Shown one piece after another: positions 1-5,623 of a stretch of 8,984 nucleotides of DNA (position 1 is its first letter; every line of letters begins with the position of its first letter). The notes below the pieces were generated by a model that ran no database searches, had not been told where the DNA came from, and was given only the letters and a program-made list of their open reading frames with translations. Source of the DNA: JBGPYB01 sp041493035. GTDB lineage: Bacteria; Acidobacteriota; Vicinamibacteria; Fen-336. Both the position numbers and the translations under genes were made by a program. The stretch is taken from the NCBI GenBank assembly GCA_041493035.1, contig JBGPYB010000176.1, forward strand, positions 1-8,984, in the 5' to 3' direction.

Positions 1-558
1 AGGCATGTACGGCGGGCTGCCCACCATCTTGCCCAGCGCTGTATCGGTGTCTGTGTCCTCGCGAGGCGGCTCCGACGCAGGCCTCGCGATCCGCGCCAGG
101 CCGAAGTCCAGGATCTTGAGCAGGCCGTCACCCGTCAGACAGAGGTTCGAGGGCTTGAGGTCTCGATGGATGACGCCCTGGTCGTGAGCCGCTTTGAGTC
201 CCCTTGCGAGCTGCGCTCCGAGTCGCACCACGTCCTTCGGTGGGAGCGGTCCCTTCCGCAGCTCCTCATCGAGCGTCGGGCCCGGAACCAGCTCCATGAC
301 GAGGTAGTCCGAGCCGTCCGCGCTGCCGAAGTCGAGGAGCGTCGCGACGTGGGGATGGCTCAGGCGCGAGAGCGCTTTCGCTTCCTTGCGGAACCGGCTC
401 CGGGACGCCTCGTCCGAGAGAACACCCGCCGGCAGGACTTTGATCGCGACGTCGCGATCGAGCCGCGTGTCACGGGCACGGTAGACCTCGCCCATGCCCC
501 CAGCGCCGAGCGGGGACACGACCTCGTAAGGGCCGAGACGGCTGCCCGGCGAAAGCAT
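1..558 (-). CDS. Ser/Thr protein kinase, N-terminal part (cut by left edge)
   Basis: A Hanks-type kinase that phosphorylates protein Ser/Thr residues with ATP. The visible 186 residues begin at the ATG at 558 and stay open to the left edge, so the rest lies outside the window. All N-lobe and catalytic-loop marks are present: the glycine-rich loop GAGGMG (residues 18-23), VAIK with the ATP-anchoring K40, the probable helix-C Glu E59, the catalytic loop HRDLKPSN (131-138, base D133) and the metal-binding DFG (151-153). The visible part ends just after GSPPYM, the start of the P+1 region. The opening GSRLGPYEVVSPL is nearly identical to that of the complete kinase at 2220-4820, so this one may also carry a membrane segment and C-terminal sensor, but that part is not visible. 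It is divergent from the small gene at 643, with 84 nt between. The kinase call is very secure; substrate and signal are unknown. Confidence 0.95.
   Translation of the reverse strand, partial: MLSPGSRLGPYEVVSPLGAGGMGEVYRARDTRLDRDVAIKVLPAGVLSDEASRSRFRKEAKALSRLSHPHVATLLDFGSADGSDYLVMELVPGPTLDEELRKGPLPPKDVVRLGAQLARGLKAAHDQGVIHRDLKPSNLCLTGDGLLKILDFGLARIARPASEPPREDTDTDTALGKMVGSPPYMP
432..547 (-). repeat. Direct repeat copy 1 (5' end of left kinase gene)
   Basis: This 116-bp stretch aligns without gaps to 4691-4806. I count 9 differences by eye, about 92% identity. It covers the first codons through the VAIK region of the left kinase. Identity includes synonymous positions, so the two genes are recent paralogues or have exchanged sequence here; downstream the two kinases diverge strongly. 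Confidence 0.8.
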
Positions 559-582
559 ATCGATTCGGAGTTCTTGGGATGG

Positions 583-588
583 ATTCTA
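583..588 (-). promoter_or_regulatory. Possible -10 element for the left kinase
   Basis: On the minus strand the hexamer TAGAAT (5 of 6 to TATAAT) lies 24 nt before the kinase ATG at 558, which would give a short leader. The hexamer 17 nt further upstream is a poor -35 match, so this is only a weak candidate based on position and the -10 match. Confidence 0.25.
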
Positions 589-631
589 ACCCGGCCTGGG
601 CACGCCTCCACCTGGTTGGCTGCCCGCATGG

Positions 632-637
632 GATAAT
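632..637 (+). promoter_or_regulatory. Possible -10 element (GATAAT) directly before the small gene
   Basis: GATAAT (5 of 6 to TATAAT) ends 5 nt before the GTG at 643. There is no convincing Shine-Dalgarno before that GTG. This spacing is what leaderless transcripts show, with transcription starting at or next to the start codon. No -35 is evident. This is inference from spacing only. Confidence 0.3.
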
Positions 638-642
638 GAGTC

Positions 643-864
643 GTGATCTCTGTAGGCCATCGGTCGACGGAGAGCGATGCCTGGACCGACCAGGGCCCGC
701 TCGCTCGGACGGCCGCGTTTCTGCGCGGCCACGCCGGCCTCGTGCCGAGAGGTGTCTACCGGTATTCCTCGTTCGAAGAGGCCGACGCTTGGATGACCAG
801 AATGATGACCGCCGAGCACGGGCGCCGGAGCCTGACGACGTCGTCCGCATCTGTCGGGCGCTGA
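643..864 (+). CDS. Small protein upstream of and overlapping NTase A
   Basis: A 73-residue protein of no family I can name. It starts at GTG 643; the only upstream in-frame ATG (628) is followed at once by TAA. The central part, HAGLVPRGVYRYSSFEEAD (residues 30-48), followed by AWMTRMM, is a balanced, protein-like sequence with an amphipathic helix, unlike the Arg-rich shadow frames around it. It resembles hypothetical proteins that I recall seeing just upstream of minimal nucleotidyltransferases; I could not search to confirm this. Its last part overlaps the start of the NTase in another frame, which suggests one transcript and coupled translation. It has no HEPN-type R-x4-6-H motif, no helix-turn-helix and no membrane segment. 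A role as antitoxin or accessory partner of the NTase is an inference from arrangement. No clear Shine-Dalgarno; a GATAAT lies just upstream. Confidence 0.6.
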   Translation: MISVGHRSTESDAWTDQGPLARTAAFLRGHAGLVPRGVYRYSSFEEADAWMTRMMTAEHGRRSLTTSSASVGR

Positions 865-1289
865 ACGACGCTGGCGCACGGTACCTGCTGATCGGCGGCT
901 TTGCGGTGATGGCCCACGGGGCTGGCCGCTTCACGAAAGACATCGACCTCCTTGTCGACGACGCTCCGGCCAACGTTGCCCGGGTGAAGTTGGCTTTGGC
1001 CGTTCTCGCCGACAACGCAGCTTCCGAGGTGGCGGACGACGACGTCCAGCGTCACGCCGTGGTGCGAGTGGCTGACGAGGTGATCGTGGACCTGATGGGC
1101 CGGGCCTGCGGCCTGACCTACGAGGACGCCTCGCGCGATGCCGAGGCCATCGAACGCGGCGGGGTCTCCATCCCGGTGCCGAGTCCGGCGACCCTCATTC
1201 GAATGAAGGACACGCCGCGACCTCAAGACGCCATCGATCGGGCGTTCCTCGAGGGTGTGCTGCGCGAGCGCGAGGCCCAGCGGCGGTAG
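789..1289 (+). CDS. Minimal nucleotidyltransferase, AbiEii/DUF6036-like (NTase A)
   Basis: A pol-beta-fold nucleotidyltransferase of the minimal/AbiEii-like group. Key residues are GGFAVMAHG (the GG nucleotide-binding turn), TKDIDLLVD with the two metal-binding Asp residues, and VIVDLM supplying the third Asp. The C-terminal LIRMK and RPQDAIDRAFLE segments are typical of AbiEii/DUF6036-type proteins. It would transfer a nucleotide to an unknown acceptor; family members act as TA toxins on tRNA or as antitoxins that AMPylate partners. The start is uncertain: homology should begin near DDVVRIC (about 837), but no ATG, GTG or TTG lies in frame there. The best candidate is TTG 789, 7 nt after GAAGAGG, giving 166 residues and a 76-nt overlap with the gene at 643. 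The frame is open back to ATG 579, but that extension is not protein-like. The stop lies 9 nt from that of the convergent NTase B. Confidence 0.75.
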   Translation: MDDQNDDRRARAPEPDDVVRICRALNDAGARYLLIGGFAVMAHGAGRFTKDIDLLVDDAPANVARVKLALAVLADNAASEVADDDVQRHAVVRVADEVIVDLMGRACGLTYEDASRDAEAIERGGVSIPVPSPATLIRMKDTPRPQDAIDRAFLEGVLREREAQRR

Positions 1290-1307
1290 CAGGGCGGCTC
1301 ACCGCCG
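1281..1307. terminator. Shared hairpin across two convergent stop codons
   Basis: CGGCGGT (1281-1287) and ACCGCCG (1301-1307) form a perfect 7-bp GC-rich stem with a 13-nt loop. It sits exactly over the TAG of NTase A (1287-1289) and the TGA of NTase B (1299-1301), so it could act in both directions. There is no T-tract on either side, so intrinsic termination would be weak; the stem may instead protect 3' ends or act with Rho. Confidence 0.4.
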
Positions 1308-1889
1308 GCGCAGGTGTTCCTCCAGGTCGCCGACCAGGTCCCGGCCACGACTGAATCCTCGCTTCACGATGAGGGCAGCCGTCTTCCGCGCGTGATCGAT
1401 GTCCACAGGCTTCGCCTCACGGAGGAGAGCCAGGATGTCGATTAGGTCCTGCGGGCGCATCGGCGAGATCGAGAGGACTTTGAGAGCGAGCAGGTGGCCG
1501 ATGCCGGCCACCGGGACACGCAAGCCTGGCAGCACTTCCAGGACCTCAGCCTCCTGGACGATCTCGGGCTCCACGCCGGAAGACGCGAACAGAAGGTCCA
1601 CGACGACCGCGCTCGGGTCTCCTCGTGGCACCTCCAGACGAACTGTCGCGAGGCGGCCTGCGGTCTCCTGCTCCAGGGTGGCGAGCACCCGGTAGCCGGA
1701 GCCCACGAGTCCACGCACGACGGCCTCGGCATCCTTATCGTCGGCCGCGGCCACGGCCAGGTCGATGTCGCGCGTGAAGCGGGGCTCTGCGCGGGTCGAA
1801 ACGGCCAGACCGCCGACCAGAGCCCATGCCCTGCGCATGCGCTCCAGCTCCGAGGCGATGGCGCCGAGCGCGGCTTCGAGCCGGCTCAC
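1299..1889 (-). CDS. AbiEii-type nucleotidyltransferase (NTase B)
   Basis: A 196-residue nucleotidyltransferase-fold protein. The signature is ALVGGLAVSTRA (GG turn), then FTRDIDLAV with two metal-ligand Asp residues, then SAVVVDLLF with the third Asp. Downstream, LLALKVLS and RPQDLIDILALL match the helical C-terminal half of AbiEii/AbiGii-type toxins. It is not the same subfamily as NTase A; similarity is limited to the motifs. The start GTG at 1889 is chosen because it overlaps the stop of the upstream small gene as GTGA, the usual sign of translational coupling; an upstream ATG at 2000 would add 37 Arg-rich residues read from the wrong frame of that small gene. AbiEii proteins usually follow AbiEi, a winged-helix antitoxin; none is present, only the 72-residue protein. 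Toxin activity is therefore inferred. The acceptor is unknown. Confidence 0.82.
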   Translation of the reverse strand: MSRLEAALGAIASELERMRRAWALVGGLAVSTRAEPRFTRDIDLAVAAADDKDAEAVVRGLVGSGYRVLATLEQETAGRLATVRLEVPRGDPSAVVVDLLFASSGVEPEIVQEAEVLEVLPGLRVPVAGIGHLLALKVLSISPMRPQDLIDILALLREAKPVDIDHARKTAALIVKRGFSRGRDLVGDLEEHLRRR

Positions 1890-2104
1890 TTCACGCGGCT
1901 CGCCCACTCGACAGGTCGACCTTCCCCGTCGCCGTTCTCGGCGCCGGGCCTCTCGCGGAGCCAGGCGGCGATCTGCTCGTCGATCTCGCCTGCGGTCCAC
2001 TCCGGATGGAGACGGCGCATGCGCTGACGCGCCAAGCCCTCGCCCGTCGCGAACATGTCGAGGGCGAGTCGGAGGCGGACCGCAGCGGCCGCGTCCTGGG
2101 ACAT
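1886..2104 (-). CDS. Small helical protein, translationally coupled to NTase B
   Basis: A 72-residue protein starting at ATG 2104 and ending with a TGA that overlaps the NTase B start as GTGA. The sequence looks all-helical: an N-terminal helix (AVRLRLALDMF), then RMRRLHPEWTAGEIDEQI, then AAWLRERPGAENGD. The segment HPEWT..EIDEQIAAWLRERPGAE resembles a hypothetical-protein family that I recall beside AbiEii-type nucleotidyltransferases, but I cannot name a domain. It lacks a winged helix (so it is not AbiEi), lacks a HEPN motif and has no membrane segment. Position and coupling suggest it is the partner or antitoxin of NTase B; that is inference. There is no clear Shine-Dalgarno; TAGACT lies 7 nt upstream of the ATG. 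The frame is open further upstream, but without a plausible ATG or GTG start. Confidence 0.7.
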   Translation of the reverse strand: MSQDAAAAVRLRLALDMFATGEGLARQRMRRLHPEWTAGEIDEQIAAWLRERPGAENGDGEGRPVEWASRVK

Positions 2105-2111
2105 CCGGAAA

Positions 2112-2117
2112 AGTCTA
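2112..2117 (-). promoter_or_regulatory. Possible -10 element before the NTase B module
   Basis: TAGACT (4 of 6 to TATAAT) on the minus strand ends 7 nt before the ATG at 2104. This is the same close spacing as the GATAAT before the mirror-image module at 643. It would fit a leaderless transcript, but a chance match is quite possible. Confidence 0.2.
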
Positions 2118-2219
2118 ACACGCCGACCCCACGCCTTTCCGTTCGGGGCCGGCGCTACTTCCTCCGCCGCCTCGCCGAGCGTCTCGGTCAGGTTGGCCAG
2201 GCCGGGGTTTGGGCGGAGT

Positions 2220-4820
2220 CTAAGGCGCTTCCCAGTCGAGGGAGTAGATGTCGCGCGTGCTGCGGTCGCGCATCACCATCGGGCTGTCGTCGGCGTCGAG
2301 TCCCATCCAGGGAACGAAGGTCCAGGTCAGCAGCGGCATGTCGCCGATCTCGGCCCGCGTCTCCAGGCGGCGTGAGGCGAAGGAATAGCACTCGATCCGG
2401 TTGGCTTCCCGGGCCAGGCCGCAGAAGGACTGACCGTCGCGCGTCCACGTCGGATAGTCCAGGCTACGGGGGCCGAGGCCGAGGTCTTCCCATGCGGCGT
2501 GTTGCGGCCAGTACACCATGAAGCTCTGCCCCCCGACCACAAGTCTCGAGGCCAGCACCTGGCCCTGCGGCCCGCACTTCGGATAGAGGAGCTGCTCGGC
2601 GCCCTCCATCGGCGACACTGTCCTCGTCTCCAGGTCGAGCCTGTGGATGCCGGGAGGACTCACGTGCGCGCTGAAAAGAAGCGTGCGCCCGTCGGGCAGG
2701 AAGCAGGGGTCCCAGTACTCAGAGCCCTTCTCTGGTTTGGCCAGGACCTCGACGGACCCCCCGTTCGCGGACACAAGCCGGAGACTCAAACCTTGATCAT
2801 TCGTGGAATCCCCTCCGACGAACGCGATCTTCGCTCCGTCCGGCGACCAACTGGGCATAAAGGCCTGGAGCGGAGGATTCGTAAGTGGCAGGCGATCACG
2901 CCCGTCGCGCCGGCCGCGCCAAAGCACACCCTCGGGATACGACACCCAGGCCAGCCGCTGCCCGTCCGGTGAAGGCCTGACCATGCCGATCGACTGGCCG
3001 TCCAGGAAGCGCTCGAAGCGCCTCGACCGGGTCTCGTAGCGGTGCAACTCCCCCTTGGCGGCTCGGCCAAAGGCGAGAAGGCCCCGGCCGTCGGGTCGCG
3101 CGCCCACGTGCCTGAAACTCACCGGACCGGCGGTCAATCGGACCGGCTGCGGTCGAGCCCACGGCAGCCAGTGACTCTCCCGGACCGCCGCAACCTCCGA
3201 TCGCCGCGCGAGCTGGTCAGTTTGGTCGAAGATGAAGTAGCGGCCGTCCGCGGTCCATTCGCCTCTCCCGCCCGGCCAGAGCGGCCTCGGGGTCTCTGCC
3301 GCCGTGGAGCCTTCCCAAACGTAACTCTCGCTCTCATGGCCCACCGGCCCCCGGCCGGTGAACCGGAAGCGCTTACCATCGGGGGCCCAGCGGATCCAGC
3401 CGGGCCCAATCGCAGGGATGTCGAGGAGCGGCCGGGCCTCGCTCCCGTCCACTCGGGCGAGCACGATGCGATTCCTGCGCGCGAGCAGCAGGTGCTCTTC
3501 GTCCGGCGAGAGAGCCATGGAGATCGCGCGGAGATCGCCCATACGTCGCGGGGCCCCTTGTGGAACCGGGACGAGCCAGACAGGTGAGTCGCTCGCTTCG
3601 CCATCATCGACGAGAACGAGAAGCGCGGACTGCTTTCGCAGAAACCCGTAGATCTCGATTCCGGACCGGAACGGAGTCGGCACCTCGGCCGACTCGCCTC
3701 CCGAAACGGGAACCTGGCGGATCCGCCAGCGCCCCTCCTCGAGCACCACGTAATAGAGCCGCACACCGTCCGTCGTCCAAGTCGGCTGACCTTGCGTGCG
3801 GAATTCCGGTCCCACGTCGAGACCGAGTGGCCGGATGTCCGTAATGCGCGGCGGAAGCGGCAGCCGCAGAAGCCAGGCCGTGCCGGCCAGAGTGGCGATG
3901 GCCACAGCCGTCATGATCGCCCATCGACTCGCCCGAAGGCCCGCAACTCCGGGGCCGGCATCCACACCCGAGAGCGCTTCCAGCGCGAAGGCAATGTCCC
4001 GGGCCGACCGGAAGCGCTCCTCGGGTCGTTTCTCCAGACAGCGCCTCACCACCCGATCGAGGGCCGGAGGCACACTCCCATTCGGGTCCGTGAGCCCCGC
4101 GGGGTCCTCCTTGAGGATGGCCCGCATCGTCTCGATGCCCGAGTCGCGTCGAAAGGCCCTTCGGCCCGAGAGCATCTCGTAGAGCACCGAGCCGAACGAG
4201 AAGATGTCGGACCGATTGTCCGCCGCCTTCCCTTCGACCTGCTCGGGGGACATATAGCCGACCGTGCCGAGGACGACTCCCGCCCCGGTGATCTCCGACT
4301 CCGTGGCCGCTTCGGTCGAGAGATCGTCCAGGTCGCGGGTGGGACGCAGCTTCGCCAGGCCGAAGTCGAGGAGCTTGATCCGACCGTCCTTCGTCACGAA
4401 CACGTTCTCGGGCTTCAGGTCCCGATGGATGATCCCCGCTTCGTGGGCGGCCGCCAGGCCGTGGGCGATCTGGACGGCGTACTCGACCGCTTTGCGGGTC
4501 GGGAGGGGGCCGGGGCCGAGGCGCTCACGGAGCGTCTCCCCCTGGAGAAGTTCGAAGACAATGTAGGGCCCGCCCTCATGCACGCCCGTGTCGAAGACGG
4601 CGAGGAGGTTGGGGTGGCTGAGGGCGCCGGCCGCCTTGCTCTCCTGCGCAAAGCGCTTCAGCCGGTCGGGGTCGGTGGATGACTCGGCAGGCAGGACCTT
4701 GATCGCAACCTCGCGATCGAGCCGCGTGTCGCGGGCGCGGTAGACCTCGCCCATGCCCCCCGCCCTGAGCGGGGACACGACCTCGTAGGGGCCGAGACGG
4801 CTGCCCGAGGTGAGAGGCAT
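2220..4820 (-). CDS. Membrane Ser/Thr kinase with TolB/PD40 propeller
   Basis: A complete 866-residue receptor-like Hanks kinase. The kinase domain (about 12-283) has VAIK with K41, E60 on helix C, HRDLKPEN (132-139, base D134), DFG (152-154), GTVGYMSPEQ (185-194) and the subdomain IX Asp in RSDIFSFG (203-210). One membrane segment lies at about 300-318 (WAIMTAVAIATLAGTAWLL). Residues 345-866 form a TolB-like beta-propeller with about eight PD40 repeats, such as TWTTDGVRLYY, WAPDGKRFRF, SWSPDGAKIAF and FLPDGRTLLF. In this common architecture the propeller is periplasmic and would sense a ligand or partner while the kinase acts in the cytoplasm. An oddity is that the first glycine of the ATP loop is Arg19 (LRAGGMG), where the kinase at the left edge has the usual LGAGGMG. 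The start ATG at 4820 aligns with that kinase's start. Its gene follows the HicA-like gene by 109 nt. The substrate is unknown. Confidence 0.95.
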   Translation of the reverse strand: MPLTSGSRLGPYEVVSPLRAGGMGEVYRARDTRLDREVAIKVLPAESSTDPDRLKRFAQESKAAGALSHPNLLAVFDTGVHEGGPYIVFELLQGETLRERLGPGPLPTRKAVEYAVQIAHGLAAAHEAGIIHRDLKPENVFVTKDGRIKLLDFGLAKLRPTRDLDDLSTEAATESEITGAGVVLGTVGYMSPEQVEGKAADNRSDIFSFGSVLYEMLSGRRAFRRDSGIETMRAILKEDPAGLTDPNGSVPPALDRVVRRCLEKRPEERFRSARDIAFALEALSGVDAGPGVAGLRASRWAIMTAVAIATLAGTAWLLRLPLPPRITDIRPLGLDVGPEFRTQGQPTWTTDGVRLYYVVLEEGRWRIRQVPVSGGESAEVPTPFRSGIEIYGFLRKQSALLVLVDDGEASDSPVWLVPVPQGAPRRMGDLRAISMALSPDEEHLLLARRNRIVLARVDGSEARPLLDIPAIGPGWIRWAPDGKRFRFTGRGPVGHESESYVWEGSTAAETPRPLWPGGRGEWTADGRYFIFDQTDQLARRSEVAAVRESHWLPWARPQPVRLTAGPVSFRHVGARPDGRGLLAFGRAAKGELHRYETRSRRFERFLDGQSIGMVRPSPDGQRLAWVSYPEGVLWRGRRDGRDRLPLTNPPLQAFMPSWSPDGAKIAFVGGDSTNDQGLSLRLVSANGGSVEVLAKPEKGSEYWDPCFLPDGRTLLFSAHVSPPGIHRLDLETRTVSPMEGAEQLLYPKCGPQGQVLASRLVVGGQSFMVYWPQHAAWEDLGLGPRSLDYPTWTRDGQSFCGLAREANRIECYSFASRRLETRAEIGDMPLLTWTFVPWMGLDADDSPMVMRDRSTRDIYSLDWEAP
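4691..4806 (-). repeat. Direct repeat copy 2 (5' end of central kinase gene)
   Basis: Second copy of the 116-bp repeat at 432-547, in the same orientation. Three of the roughly nine differences cluster over the codons for the glycine-rich loop, including the codon that gives Arg19 here instead of Gly. Recombination between the copies would delete the NTase modules and fuse the kinases. Confidence 0.8.
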
Positions 4821-4929
4821 TGTGGGCGCCCGATTCTGCGCCCGAAGCGCGGGCCGCGTCCACTACGTTCGCGGGTAATTAGTGTTTCAGTTTGGATGAA
4901 GGCGTCGTTGGGGCGGCCGGCCCGCGGGG

Positions 4930-5097
4930 CTACTTCTTCCCGCGCTGGCGGTGCGAGCCGCGCGTAATGCGAGGCACGACCCTGCCGTTGTAGTAGACGC
5001 GGTAATACTCTTCCGATTCCCTAATGACGTGGCCGGGCGCGCAATCGCTGAGCATCGCCTTCACTTCGCCCCACGTCACCAATCCGCGCGACGACAT
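4930..5097 (-). CDS. HicA-like small protein (putative mRNA interferase toxin)
   Basis: A 55-residue basic protein. I read it as an N-terminal helix (TWGEVKAMLSDCAPG, residues 8-22), a strand (HVIRE), a tyrosine-rich strand (YYRVYYNG, 31-38) and a third strand (RVVPRITRG), ending in the basic tail HRQRGKK. Helix-strand-strand-strand is the dsRBD-like core of HicA toxins, which bind and cleave mRNA. Identification also rests on the gene 12 nt upstream, whose product has the HicB signature. The order antitoxin-toxin is found in a subset of hicBA loci. An oddity is that the usual catalytic His before the second strand (GSHxxY) reads SEEYY here; the only GSH lies late (47-49). It may be a divergent or inactive toxin. 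The start ATG at 5097 has no evident Shine-Dalgarno, which fits coupling to the upstream gene; GTG 5079 is an alternative. Confidence 0.6.
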   Translation of the reverse strand: MSSRGLVTWGEVKAMLSDCAPGHVIRESEEYYRVYYNGRVVPRITRGSHRQRGKK

Positions 5098-5109
5098 GGG
5101 GCGTGGGTA

Positions 5110-5595
5110 TCAGGCGGCTGCGGGAAGAGCTACTTCTTCGGCAACAGCGGGAAGCTGGGCCTCGGCCTTGTCTAGCCTCACCACCAGCAATCGTCGCGGA
5201 CTCTCGGCCTTCTCGCGCGGTAGGCCCCCCAGGGCCGCGTGTGGTTTGGCCTGGTCGGATTGCAGCACTTGCCTAGCGGCGTGCCAGCGGGCCTCATCCT
5301 TCGCATCTTTTTGCGCAAAAAATGCTTCCGCCATGGCCTGGAAGCGCTCGAAGCTCCCATTGGCATCCCGAGCCAAGTCTGCGATCACGGAAGCGTAGGC
5401 TTGCCTGTAATAGAAGAGCGCCTCATGTGGCGTATCGCCGGTCTCCGACAACGCCCCCGGCTCAACCCCGTAGGCCCACCATCCGTCTTCCTTTTCATCC
5501 ACCAAAAGCGCGCGACCATCGAGGATCACGCCGGCCATGAAACCATCGCCTGTTACTACTTCGCGGTAGGTGAAGAGAAGCGGGTACTCGTCCAT
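5110..5595 (-). CDS. HicB-like antitoxin candidate
   Basis: A 161-residue soluble protein. Residues about 5-70 follow the HicB fold: FTYREVV...GFMAGVILDGRALLVDE, then DGWWAYGVEPGALSETGDTPHEAL. The last part matches the HicB hallmark of a strand ending in PG, followed by GDTPEEA and a helix. Known HicB proteins neutralise HicA by this domain and usually add a C-terminal DNA-binding domain; here the C-terminal part is helical and ends in low-complexity Ala/Glu/Pro, and I see no clear ribbon- or helix-turn-helix. The start ATG at 5595 is chosen because it has GGGG about 6 nt upstream and a TTGACA further back; an earlier ATG at 5652 would lie inside that promoter. Codon use is less GC-biased than its neighbours (for example TTT TTT, AAA, GTA), a hint of recent acquisition. 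It is followed after 12 nt by the HicA-like gene. Confidence 0.62.
   Translation of the reverse strand: MDEYPLLFTYREVVTGDGFMAGVILDGRALLVDEKEDGWWAYGVEPGALSETGDTPHEALFYYRQAYASVIADLARDANGSFERFQAMAEAFFAQKDAKDEARWHAARQVLQSDQAKPHAALGGLPREKAESPRRLLVVRLDKAEAQLPAVAEEVALPAAA
5308..5321. repeat. AT-rich perfect palindrome inside the HicB-like gene
   Basis: TTTTTGCGCAAAAA is a perfect 14-bp palindrome. With one bulged base it extends to a GCAT/ATGC stem (5303-5325). It lies within codons for A-F-F-A-Q-K and is conspicuous in this GC-rich DNA. It may be an accident of codon choice, or an internal protein-binding or RNA-hairpin site. Confidence 0.6.
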
Positions 5596-5623
5596 TGAAA
5601 CCCCGTTTCTGAGAGATGGGGCA

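Noticed and set aside
166..636. 156-residue open frame on the plus strand
   Set aside because: Antisense to the left kinase, whose catalytic motifs are unmistakable.
579..788. N-terminal extension of NTase A back to ATG 579
   Set aside because: The added 70 residues are an Arg/Pro-rich reading of the small gene in the wrong frame and are not protein-like.
1890..2000. N-terminal extension of NTase B to ATG 2000
   Set aside because: It adds 37 Arg-rich residues and ignores the GTGA coupling at 1886-1889.
643..2104. MNT-HEPN toxin-antitoxin pairs
   Set aside because: Neither small partner has the R-x4-6-H motif or the length of a HEPN protein.
2105..2219. Possible gene between NTase B's partner and the central kinase
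   Set aside because: The frames are short and lack starts or motifs; I see nothing beyond the weak -10 at 2112.
3792..4682. 296-residue open frame on the plus strand
   Set aside because: Antisense to the kinase domain of the 2220-4820 gene, of low complexity and without motifs.
4821..4929. Promoter in the gap before the central kinase (TAATTA at 4876-4881) and GC palindromes GGCCGGCC and CCCGCGGG (4915-4928)
   Set aside because: No -35 at proper spacing was found for the AT-rich hexamer, and short GC palindromes are expected by chance in this DNA. A promoter may exist here but I cannot place it.
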